Shown here: one piece after another, positions 46,116 to 53,849 of the stretch
How positions within the stretch are numbered: the first letter of the stretch is position 1
Layout of the letters: each line of letters opens with the position of its first letter
NCBI GenBank assembly: GCA_043744215.1
Contig: JAYTVC010000027.1
Coordinates: 1 to 64,000 of the forward strand
Source of the DNA: JBEEJL01 sp043744215
GTDB lineage: Bacteria; Pseudomonadota; Gammaproteobacteria; Burkholderiales; JBEEJL01
Direction of reading: 5' to 3'
DNA length: 64,000 bases
Notes under the pieces: model-generated
Told to the model about the DNA's origin: nothing
What the model saw: only the letters and a program-made list of their open reading frames with translations
The model's database searches: none
Translations under genes and position numbers: made by a program

Positions 46116-47447
46116 ATGAATCGCACTCGCAAATCATCATTGTTAGCAACCGCAATAACACTCGCCATGATGGGCCCGGCCCAGGCGCAAGCACCGGCCA
46201 TCACCGATCAGCTCGGCAAAGAAATCGACGCGCTGGTGGCAAAGAATTATGCGCAGATGGAAACGCTGTACAAAGACATTCACGCCACACCCGAAATCGC
46301 TTTTCAAGAAATCAACACCGCAAAAAAACTCGCCAAGGAAATGCGCGACCTCGGCTTTGAAGTCACCGAGGGCGTGGGCAAAACCGGCGTGGTCGCCATG
46401 TTAAAAAACGGCGCAGGCCCCACGATCATGGTGCGCACGGAGCTCGACGCATTACCGATGGAAGAAAAAACCGGTCTGCCCTACGCGAGCAAAGTGAAAA
46501 CCACGTACAACGAAAAAGAAACTTTCGTTGCTCACAGTTGCGGTCATGACCTGCACATGGCGAGTTGGGTTGGCACCGCAAAAACCCTGGTCGCCCTGAA
46601 AAGCCAATGGCAAGGCACACTGATGTTCGTGGCCCAGCCCGCCGAAGAAGCGATTGCGGGCGCGAAGACCATGATGCAGGACGGCTTGTACACCCGTTTC
46701 GCCAAACCGAATTTTGCCTTCGCTCTACATACCATGCCTGGCTTGGCGGGAACCGTTTCCCTGAATTCCGGCCCGATGACGTCCAACGCCGACTCGTTCA
46801 ATATCACATTCAAAGGCCGCGGCGGCCACGGCTCGGCACCGCATAGGGCCATTGATCCTATCCTTATCGCATCAAAATTTATTGTCGATGTACAGTCCGT
46901 CATCAGCCGTGAAAGAGATCCGTTTGAGTTTGGCGTGTTCAGCATCGGTTCGATTCAAGGCGGTAGTGCAGCCAACATCATCCCCGATAGCGTGGTGTTA
47001 AGCGGAACCATACGTTCCTACAAACAGGAAGTACGCGACAAAATACACGATGGCATTACGCGCACCGCCAAAGCTGTCGCCGCCATGGCTGGCGCGCCGG
47101 AGCCGGAATTCAAAATCGCCTCTGGTGGCGAGGCAGTGGTGAACGATGTCGAACTCGTCAACCGCACCGAAGCCGTCATGAAGTCAGCCTTCGGCGCGGC
47201 AAAAGTGCTGCGTGTGCCGCCCATCACCGCCAGCGAAGATTTCTCCGAGTTCATTAACGCCGGCGTGCCGTCGATGTTTTTCTTTATCGGCACCAACGAC
47301 CCCAAAGATCTCGAAGCCTCGCGCCAGCCCGGCGGCAAACCGATTCCGTTTAATCACTCGCCCTTCTTTGCGCCCGTGCCAGAGCCCTCCATCAAAACGG
47401 GCGTGAAGGCAATGAGTTTGGCCGTGTTGAATGCGTTGAAAAAATAA
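46116..47447 (+). CDS. Secreted M20D amidohydrolase/carboxypeptidase
   Basis: A 443-residue M20-family amidohydrolase of the hippurate hydrolase/IAA-amino-acid hydrolase type, with an N-terminal signal peptide (about 1-25, cleavage after AQA). Metal motif HSCGHDLHMA, catalytic acidic AQPAEEAIAGAK and dimerisation segment FKGRGGHGSAPHRAIDP are all present. Members hydrolyse N-acyl amino acids; being next to the box genes it might release benzoate from hippurate in the periplasm, an inference. GGGAG precedes the ATG. Confidence 0.88.
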   Translation: MNRTRKSSLLATAITLAMMGPAQAQAPAITDQLGKEIDALVAKNYAQMETLYKDIHATPEIAFQEINTAKKLAKEMRDLGFEVTEGVGKTGVVAMLKNGAGPTIMVRTELDALPMEEKTGLPYASKVKTTYNEKETFVAHSCGHDLHMASWVGTAKTLVALKSQWQGTLMFVAQPAEEAIAGAKTMMQDGLYTRFAKPNFAFALHTMPGLAGTVSLNSGPMTSNADSFNITFKGRGGHGSAPHRAIDPILIASKFIVDVQSVISRERDPFEFGVFSIGSIQGGSAANIIPDSVVLSGTIRSYKQEVRDKIHDGITRTAKAVAAMAGAPEPEFKIASGGEAVVNDVELVNRTEAVMKSAFGAAKVLRVPPITASEDFSEFINAGVPSMFFFIGTNDPKDLEASRQPGGKPIPFNHSPFFAPVPEPSIKTGVKAMSLAVLNALKK

Positions 47448-47676
47448 TTTCCAGATTTGAAAATAATGCGGGCAGCCATTTTTTCACGGAGCGACCAAGC
47501 AAGCATCCCCTCCCCCTTCAAGGGGAGGGCCATGTCTTCATGACCTCCAAGTACTTTATGTTATCGTAATGTTTTTGCAGGATGGGCACAGCGACAGCGT
47601 GCCCATCAATTTTTTGAATGGGTGGGCACATCCGCGAAAAAAATGTGGGATTTGCCCATACTGCATCGCTTAAATA

Positions 47677-47702
47677 TTCAATATAATCAAATACTTACAT
47701 AA
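47677..47702 (+). repeat. 26-bp A+T-rich dispersed element, copy 11
   Basis: Identical to the copy at 53824-53849. Identity continues 6 more bases into ATGATTT, so 32 bp are shared. Contains AATCAAATACTTA, an exact IHF consensus. Confidence 0.95.
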
Positions 47703-47752
47703 TGATTTTCGGCACCAAAATCAATCACGCACTCGACCTATTGCCCATTTGA
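47702..47752 (+). pseudogene. Decayed 5' stub of an isovaleryl-CoA dehydrogenase gene
   Basis: Directly after the element, 16 codons read MIFGTKINHALDLLPI then stop. The intact ivd gene at 53849, after an identical element, starts MIYDTQINDELDALRD. The DNA is alignable without gaps over about 40 bp, after which similarity ends. This looks like a remnant of the ivd 5' end left (or copied) on the far side of the lipid operon. Short length limits certainty. Confidence 0.5.
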
Positions 47753-47830
47753 TTATAGAAAATTAAATCTCTCGTTTGCTTGCCAGGTACGAGCCTTAAA
47801 CCTGAATTTAACTAACACAGGGTGCTTAGT

Positions 47831-48442
47831 GTGTCGCTGTACCGATTAAAACCACAATTCCAGAATGCAATCCGACCCGCCGTAAGATTCGCCTTCGCAT
47901 CAGGCGTTACCGCTAATCTGGTTACCTTAATAGCCTGCATCATTTCTGTGCTTCTAGGTTTATTTATTTATTTCACCCAACCGGGTCCCTATTGGTTCGG
48001 GCTAATACCGCTGTGGATGCTCGTACGCATGGCATTCAATGCTGCAGACGGGATGTTGGCCAGAGAATTTGGACAAAAATCAAATGTCGGTGCCTATCTG
48101 AATGAAATTACCGACGTCATATCGGACTCCGCGCTTTATTTGCCTTTCGCGAATTTGCAGCCATTCAATCCATTTTGGATCGGGGTAATTATTTTATTGG
48201 CTTGTATAAGCGAGTTCGCTGGGGTATTGGGGCAAACCATCGGCGCGACACGCCGCTACGACGGGCCACTGGGCAAAAGTGATCGGGCATTCGTGTTCGG
48301 CGCCTTGGGCTTGTGGATCGCGTTTGGTTTGCCATTGCCGGCCTGGCTGCATTGGCTATTACCTTTCATCGCTTTTCTAATTTGCTGGACCATTGTCAGG
48401 CGCATACGCGGCGGACTAAACGAAATCAAAAATACCAGATAA
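47831..48442 (+). CDS. ynbA: YnbA-like CDP-alcohol phosphatidyltransferase
   Basis: A 203-residue multi-pass membrane enzyme of the CDP-alcohol phosphatidyltransferase superfamily. I start it at the GTG at 47831 (AGGG 8 nt upstream; VSLYRLKPQFQ matches my memory of the E. coli YnbA start); a GTG at 47822 is also in frame. The signature reads N-A-A-D-G-M-L-A-R then, 8 residues on, G-A-Y-L-N-E-I-T-D: the first and third of the four normally conserved Asp residues are Asn. It would swap CMP on CDP-diacylglycerol for an alcohol, making a phospholipid; acceptor unknown. Confidence 0.85.
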   Translation: MSLYRLKPQFQNAIRPAVRFAFASGVTANLVTLIACIISVLLGLFIYFTQPGPYWFGLIPLWMLVRMAFNAADGMLAREFGQKSNVGAYLNEITDVISDSALYLPFANLQPFNPFWIGVIILLACISEFAGVLGQTIGATRRYDGPLGKSDRAFVFGALGLWIAFGLPLPAWLHWLLPFIAFLICWTIVRRIRGGLNEIKNTR

Positions 48443-48466
48443 CTACGAACACTTAGGAAAGTTGTT

Positions 48467-50227
48467 ATGAGCCAAAACCGGCAGCCTATCGAGCGCACAT
48501 TTACTACTCACGATAACGTTCCGCTGTTTTACAGGCATTGGCCTGCTACGGCTGGCACTCGGCGCGGGGCCATCTTGCTGTTCCACCGCGGGCACGAACA
48601 TTCCGGCCGCATTGCGCATCTAGTTGATGAACTCAATTTGCCCGGGTTTGATTTTTTCGCATGGGACGCGCGCGGTCATGGGCGCTCTCCCGGAGAGCGT
48701 GGATTCAGCCCCAGCTTGGGCACTTCGGTGCGAGATGTGCAAACCTTCGTCGATCACTTACGTCAAGAATTTGGCGTAGCAATCGAAGACGTGTACGTTA
48801 TCGCGCAGAGCGTCGGAGCAGTCTTGATTTCAACCTGGGTGCACGACTATGCGCCAAAAATACGTGGCATGTCGCTAGCCTCTCCCGCCTTCAAAGTCAA
48901 ACTTTACGTACCGTTTGCCATACCGGGACTAAAACTGATGAGCGCCATTCGTGGTCATTTTTTTGTCAACAGTTATGTCAAAGCCAGATTTTTGACGCAT
49001 GATCCGGCGCGCATCGCCAGCTACAACAGCGACCCGCTTATCACACGGCCGATTTCAGTCAATATTTTGCTTGGGCTATACGACACTGCCAAGCGAATTG
49101 TTGCTGATGCGCATGCGATTACCGTTCCAACTCAGCTTTTGATTTCCGGCGCCGATTGGGTGGTGCACTATAAACCGCAAATCGAGTTTTATGAACGGCT
49201 AGGGACTAAAGTAAAAACAAAAATTGAATTGCCCGGGTTTTATCACGATACGCTTGGCGAACTTGACCGCGATAAAGCGACAGGGGCGATCAGAGAGTTT
49301 TTGCTGGCAAGATTCAATCAGCGCGAGAACCTTCCAGATTTGTTGCTTGCCGATAGAAGCGGCCCCACATTCGACGAGGCATCCGCCCTTGCCCGGCCGC
49401 TGTCGTTACTTTCGCCGCGCGGACTCTACTGGGCGTTCACAAGGGCTAATCTGCGGCTTGGAGGATTGCTTTCCCGCGGTATTAGACTCGGACATGAAAC
49501 CGGGTTTGATTCGGGCAGTACGCTTGACTATGTTTATCGTAATCGACCCGAAGGCATGCGTTTTTTTGGCAGACTCATAGACAGGATTTACCTGAACTCT
49601 ATAGGTTGGCGCGGAATAAGGCAGCGAAAATTACACGTGGAAGAATTAATCCGCGAAGCCATGCAAAAGCTAAATGCGGAAGACAAAAAAATCAACGTAA
49701 TGGATATTGCTGCTGGTCACGGGAGGTATGTGCTCGACGCAGTGGCCGTTAGCGCCATAAAGCCCGATTCAATACTGCTGCGCGACTACAGCGACATCAA
49801 TGTCAGCAATGGCAATAAACTGATTACGGAACGTAAGCTGGAATTGCGTGCACGATTTGTCCAGGCAGACGCATTCGATCGTGACAACTTGGCGACTGTA
49901 GAGCCGAAACCAAATGTCGGCATCGTATCGGGCCTGTACGAATTGTTCCCTGATAATGACATGGTATCGCGTTCACTGTCGGGGCTGGCGGATGCGATCG
50001 AGCCAGCCGGCTATTTAATCTACACAGGACAACCTTGGCACCCGCAACTTGAATTAATTGCGCGCGCACTCACCAGTCACCGTCAAGGCCAGGCCTGGGT
50101 CATGCGCCGCCGGACGCAAGCGGAAATGGATCAATTGGTGGAGTCAGCAGGTTTCCGCAAAATAGCCCAGCGTATCGATGAATGGGGTATCTTCACGGTC
50201 TCTCTGGCACAGCGAGTTAGAAATTGA
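48467..50227 (+). CDS. ynbC: YnbC-like fused alpha/beta hydrolase - SAM methyltransferase
   Basis: A 586-residue two-domain protein. Residues about 10-290 are a monoacylglycerol-lipase-like alpha/beta hydrolase: LLFHRGHEHSGRIAHL (oxyanion), DARGHGRSPGERG, nucleophile Ser115 in IAQSVGA and probable catalytic His in GFYHDTLGE. Residues about 370-586 are a class I methyltransferase with motif I VMDIAAGHGRYVLD (about 411-424). No transmembrane helix is evident. The pairing suggests acyl removal from and methylation of the same lipid or head group. AGGAAAG precedes the ATG; 24 bp after ynbA. Confidence 0.87.
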   Translation: MSQNRQPIERTFTTHDNVPLFYRHWPATAGTRRGAILLFHRGHEHSGRIAHLVDELNLPGFDFFAWDARGHGRSPGERGFSPSLGTSVRDVQTFVDHLRQEFGVAIEDVYVIAQSVGAVLISTWVHDYAPKIRGMSLASPAFKVKLYVPFAIPGLKLMSAIRGHFFVNSYVKARFLTHDPARIASYNSDPLITRPISVNILLGLYDTAKRIVADAHAITVPTQLLISGADWVVHYKPQIEFYERLGTKVKTKIELPGFYHDTLGELDRDKATGAIREFLLARFNQRENLPDLLLADRSGPTFDEASALARPLSLLSPRGLYWAFTRANLRLGGLLSRGIRLGHETGFDSGSTLDYVYRNRPEGMRFFGRLIDRIYLNSIGWRGIRQRKLHVEELIREAMQKLNAEDKKINVMDIAAGHGRYVLDAVAVSAIKPDSILLRDYSDINVSNGNKLITERKLELRARFVQADAFDRDNLATVEPKPNVGIVSGLYELFPDNDMVSRSLSGLADAIEPAGYLIYTGQPWHPQLELIARALTSHRQGQAWVMRRRTQAEMDQLVESAGFRKIAQRIDEWGIFTVSLAQRVRN

Positions 50228-51555
50228 AGCAGCAGAAATTTTCGCGGCCGTGGCGGCGTGCACTTGCCTGGTTGGTTTTTTTGGGACCGGTTTTCTACCT
50301 TACCTATGGTTTCGCCAACCACATCACCGCAAGCCGACCTTACGTTCCGGTTTTGGTATTTGCATGGGAACGCGATATTCCTTTCTGGGCTTGGACGATT
50401 TTTCCCTATTGGTCAATCAATGTATTCTATGCATTGTCATTTTTTTTGATCCAAAGCAGGCACGTGCTTGACCGGCACGGTTTACGTCTAATCACAGCGC
50501 AACTGATCGCAGTTTCATGTTTCATCATATTCCCTTTGAAATTCAGCTTAGGCCAGCCAGAGGCAGAAGGGCTGGCAGGAGGCCTATTTGCTGCGCTAAG
50601 AAGTTTTGACAAGCCATTTAACCAGGCGCCATCGTTGCATATTGCACTGGCGGTTATCCTATGGGACTTTTACCGAAGGTTAATCTACCAAAATTGGCTG
50701 CGCACAGTACTCCATTTGTGGACTCTTCTAATCTGCATTTCAGTGCTGACAACTTACCAGCATCACTTTATCGATATTCCAACGGGCGCCCTGCTCGGCA
50801 TGTTCTGCCTTTGGGTTTGGCCGCTAGAAAAAAGAGTATCGCTATGGAACGCATGGCACTGGACTATAGACAAGCAGCGTTTACGTCTTGCGGTTTATTA
50901 CTTTGCAGGTGCGCTAGCCGTTTTTATATTTGCGCTCTGGCTAAAGGGAATTTTCTTGTGGCTGTGCTGGATATCAACCGCCTTATTCATGGTAGGGCTC
51001 AATTACGCAGCGCTTGGTGAAACAGGCTTCCGAAAAGGCAATGATGGCAAAATCAGTTGGGCTGCGCAATGGATGCTTGCGCCCTACCGCCTCGGAGCCT
51101 GGGTCAACTCACGTTGCTGGACCAGACGCTCCCCTCACGATTCCGAGATTATCCCTGGCGTATGGTTAGGCCGTATGCCAAGTGCAAATGACCACAGTAA
51201 AGCCTGGATCAGCATAGTTGACGTCAGCGCAGAACTGGTGTGTCCAGGAAACATCCCAACAAGATCCGCCGCCATGATCGATCTGATAGCTCCACGACCA
51301 TTGCTGTTACGGCGCGCAGCGAAATATGTCGAGCAGCAGCGATTACAGCATGGCTCAGTGCTGGTAAGTTGCGCACTTGGCTATTCGCGCAGCGCCTCAG
51401 CAATGGCAACGTGGTTAGTGATGCATGAACATGATCCCGATGTTGCATCTGCTATAAGCCGCATACAACGGGCGCGACCTCAAATTGTTTTGAGTCACGC
51501 ACACGTCAACGCAATACGACAGGCTTTGCAGCCATCAAACGGCTATGCCGACTGA
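50224..51555 (+). CDS. ynbD: YnbD-like fused PAP2 - dual-specificity phosphatase membrane protein
   Basis: A 443-residue protein. The N-terminal half has about 7-8 transmembrane segments and PAP2/Aur1-like motifs: FNQAPSLHIALA and TTYQHHFIDIPTG. The C-terminal part (about 300-443) is a dual-specificity (Cys-based) phosphatase with the P-loop SCALGYSRSA (Cys383, Arg389) and a probable general acid in IVDVSAEL. Starts with TTG in the overlap TTGA with the ynbC stop. A PTPMT1-like role, removing a phosphate from a newly made phosphatidyl-alcohol phosphate, is an attractive inference. Confidence 0.87.
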   Translation: MKQQKFSRPWRRALAWLVFLGPVFYLTYGFANHITASRPYVPVLVFAWERDIPFWAWTIFPYWSINVFYALSFFLIQSRHVLDRHGLRLITAQLIAVSCFIIFPLKFSLGQPEAEGLAGGLFAALRSFDKPFNQAPSLHIALAVILWDFYRRLIYQNWLRTVLHLWTLLICISVLTTYQHHFIDIPTGALLGMFCLWVWPLEKRVSLWNAWHWTIDKQRLRLAVYYFAGALAVFIFALWLKGIFLWLCWISTALFMVGLNYAALGETGFRKGNDGKISWAAQWMLAPYRLGAWVNSRCWTRRSPHDSEIIPGVWLGRMPSANDHSKAWISIVDVSAELVCPGNIPTRSAAMIDLIAPRPLLLRRAAKYVEQQRLQHGSVLVSCALGYSRSASAMATWLVMHEHDPDVASAISRIQRARPQIVLSHAHVNAIRQALQPSNGYAD

Positions 51556-52015
51556 CGAACTATTACTCCGCAAGCCAGGCGATTACGCTGATTGCCTGAT
51601 TACGTCCGCGCGCATGTGCGCGCAGTTACAGGTCGGTTATTTCTCCCTGGCTCTGAATATCGCGACACTGCTGATTTTAACCGCGCAATATCCACACCAT
51701 CCCGCCTGGCTTACCGTATTATTTATTTTGATTAATTTTACAGTGGGGGGATGCGAAAGATATCAGGCAGCCAGAATTCATGCGGATGCGAGCATATTTA
51801 CCGCGCTCGCGGTCACCAATGATGTCTTACAGTTACAGGCAATTGATAAATCACTGCACGCGATTTTAGGCTTGCCTAAAGTGAAGGCTGGCCGGGACAT
51901 CCAGAAACGCCTTGCTGGCGCACTGCGCCTCGTGAAGATTCACAGTGGCGTTGTTTTAATTCAAATGCTATTTACGCTTTTGACCTTGCTGTTGGCTTTT
52001 AAAGGCGGAATATGA
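51545..52015 (+). CDS. Small membrane protein of the lipid operon, unknown function
   Basis: A 156-residue protein I do not recognise. Two hydrophobic segments at about 34-52 and 56-72 (LALNIATLLILTAQ and TVLFILINFTVGG) and a third at the C-terminus (about 133-152, VLIQMLFTLLTLLLAF); the middle is soluble and contains no catalytic motif. It overlaps ynbD by 11 bp and the acyltransferase gene by 4 bp, so it is clearly part of the operon. Perhaps a scaffold or subunit of the membrane enzymes. Confidence 0.8.
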   Translation: MPTDELLLRKPGDYADCLITSARMCAQLQVGYFSLALNIATLLILTAQYPHHPAWLTVLFILINFTVGGCERYQAARIHADASIFTALAVTNDVLQLQAIDKSLHAILGLPKVKAGRDIQKRLAGALRLVKIHSGVVLIQMLFTLLTLLLAFKGGI

Positions 52016-52659
52016 AAATAATTAACGGCATCGTCTCCAGCGGAATTGTCGGATTCGCAACGCTGCTGACAGGTTTACGCGGATTGTGGCATGGCAGCGC
52101 ACCTTCCGAACAATGTACCCTTTATTTCGCCAACCATTCCAGCCATGGTGATTTTGTATTGTTGTGGGCCGCACTGCCTTATGCCATACGCAATAAAACG
52201 CGCCCTATTGCAGGATCAGACTATTGGCTCGCGTCTACACTACGTCGCTATATCATCACCAAAGTCTTCAATGCCGTGCTTATAGACCGTACTGCCGGAC
52301 TCGGCCGCGCTGATCCGGTGCAGTTGATGGCCCAATCCCTTAAGCAGGGGGATTCGCTCATTATGTTTCCTGAGGGCACACGCAACTCCACGGATGCTCC
52401 CATGCTTCCGCTGAAAGGCGGCTTGTACCATTTGGCTACTGTGTGCCCAGATGTGCGTCTGGTACCGGTCTGGATCGATAATATAAAGAGAGTGCTGCCA
52501 AAGGGCGAATTGATTCCAGTTCCTCTTGCCTGCACTGTTCGTTTTGGTATGCCAATAAACCTCGCCAGCGGTGAAACTAAAGATTCATTTTTGCAGCGTG
52601 CACGCGATGCTATGCTCGAGCTAAGGCCCGACTACAGCAAAATTAGCGAAAACAAATAA
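52012..52659 (+). CDS. Lysophospholipid/1-acylglycerol-3-phosphate acyltransferase
   Basis: A 215-residue PlsC-type acyltransferase. The HxxxxD motif is NHSSHGD with His42 and Asp47; the second motif is FPEGTRNST. One N-terminal hydrophobic segment (about 5-22). It would acylate lysophosphatidate to phosphatidate, the substrate for the CDP-diglyceride synthase encoded next. It overlaps both neighbours (ATGA with the upstream gene, TAATG with the next). Confidence 0.9.
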   Translation: MKIINGIVSSGIVGFATLLTGLRGLWHGSAPSEQCTLYFANHSSHGDFVLLWAALPYAIRNKTRPIAGSDYWLASTLRRYIITKVFNAVLIDRTAGLGRADPVQLMAQSLKQGDSLIMFPEGTRNSTDAPMLPLKGGLYHLATVCPDVRLVPVWIDNIKRVLPKGELIPVPLACTVRFGMPINLASGETKDSFLQRARDAMLELRPDYSKISENK

Positions 52660-53618
52660 TGGACACCCATCTTTCTCAGGTTAGCCAAACCGCTATAAAT
52701 CTTTTTTTAGGCGTCGCTGCGATATTGACGATTGCCTCTGTTGTAGCCGGCGTCTTGAGATGGCGGGTCGCACATGGCCGCCCGCATGTGGTTATCGATA
52801 ATCTTGTCGCCCGCGTAAACGCCTGGTGGCTCATGGTAGCAACCATTGGACTCGCATTTATTTTCGGCAAAACGGGCTTAACTGTCCTGTTTTTCCTGAT
52901 CTCGTTTTTTTCTTTGCGTGAATATATGACACTCGCCTACACGCGGCGTGGCGATCATTGGGCAATGGTTCTCGCTTTTTATGTGATATTGCCGTTTCAA
53001 TATTTCTTGATCTGGATCGAATGGTATGGACTATATTCAATCTTCATTCCAGTCTATGCTTTTCTGGTTTTACCGATACTGGAAGCGTTGGGCGGTGACA
53101 CCAAGCATTTCCTTGAGCGCACATCAAAAATCCAATGGGGCTTAATGGTTTGCATATATTGTCTTTCCTACGTTCCAGCCCTTATGACTTTGCCCATCCC
53201 CAACTACGAAGGCGCCCATTTATTACTGATAGCTTTTCTTGTGCTGGTAGTACAAGGCAGTGATGTGCTGCAATACGTATGGGGGAAATTATTGGGAAAA
53301 CGGAAAGTTGCGCCCGAACTTTCCCCCTCAAAAACCTGGGAAGGTTTGGTTGGCGGGGTGCTTAGCGCAACGGCTCTTGGGGCTTCGCTTTTTTGGATTA
53401 CCCCATTAACGTTTTGGCAAGCGGCATTAATCGCCTTCGTAATTTGCATAATGGGTTTTTTTGGTGGCCTGGTGATGTCTGCCATCAAACGGGATCGCGG
53501 TGTAAAAGATTGGGGGCACATCATCGAAGGCCATGGCGGTATGCTCGATCGTCTCGACTCGGTAATCTTTGCCGCCCCAATTTATTTTCATATACTGCGC
53601 TATTGGTGGACACCGTAA
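52659..53618 (+). CDS. ynbB: YnbB-like phosphatidate cytidylyltransferase (CDP-diglyceride synthase)
   Basis: A 319-residue multi-pass CdsA-type enzyme making CDP-diacylglycerol from phosphatidate and CTP. The family signature is visible near the C-terminus as KDWGHIIEGHGGMLDRLDS, with SKTWEGLVGG earlier. Its ATG overlaps the acyltransferase stop by one base. With PlsC-type and YnbA-type enzymes in the same operon, phosphatidate, CDP-diacylglycerol and a new phospholipid could be made in sequence. Confidence 0.92.
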   Translation: MDTHLSQVSQTAINLFLGVAAILTIASVVAGVLRWRVAHGRPHVVIDNLVARVNAWWLMVATIGLAFIFGKTGLTVLFFLISFFSLREYMTLAYTRRGDHWAMVLAFYVILPFQYFLIWIEWYGLYSIFIPVYAFLVLPILEALGGDTKHFLERTSKIQWGLMVCIYCLSYVPALMTLPIPNYEGAHLLLIAFLVLVVQGSDVLQYVWGKLLGKRKVAPELSPSKTWEGLVGGVLSATALGASLFWITPLTFWQAALIAFVICIMGFFGGLVMSAIKRDRGVKDWGHIIEGHGGMLDRLDSVIFAAPIYFHILRYWWTP

Positions 53619-53823
53619 ACGACTTGGCATTTCACGCAACCTTGAGCGACATTCGGCTACAGCATCCCGGATTTACTCCTCAATGCGCGTTTGCATATCG
53701 AGACTTATTAAAACCGCGCCCTGACTTTCGCGCGACAAAAATGCTACGATAATTAAATAAGATTGATGCCATAGGCTGCGCAGCGGCTAAGCAAACACTG
53801 CCGATTAGTAGACAATTAAATTA

Positions 53824-53849
53824 TTCAATATAATCAAATACTTACATAA
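53824..53849 (+). repeat. 26-bp A+T-rich dispersed element, copy 12
   Basis: Identical to 47677-47702. Its last base is the A of the ivd start codon. Contains AATCAAATACTTA (IHF consensus). Confidence 0.95.

Larger units (their letters stand above)
47448..47830. other. Gene-free junction region carrying several repeats and a gene stub
   Basis: Contains CCCCTCCCCCTTCAAGGGGAGGG near 47509-47528 (written in parts: CCCCTCCCCC then TTCAAGGGGAGGG), a GATGGGCACAGCG/CGTGCCCATC inverted pattern at 47580-47610, a full A+T-rich element (47677-47702), a decayed ivd start (47702-47752) and a partial element TTGATTATAGAAAA at 47749-47762. This is the left border of the lipid operon. Confidence 0.6.
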
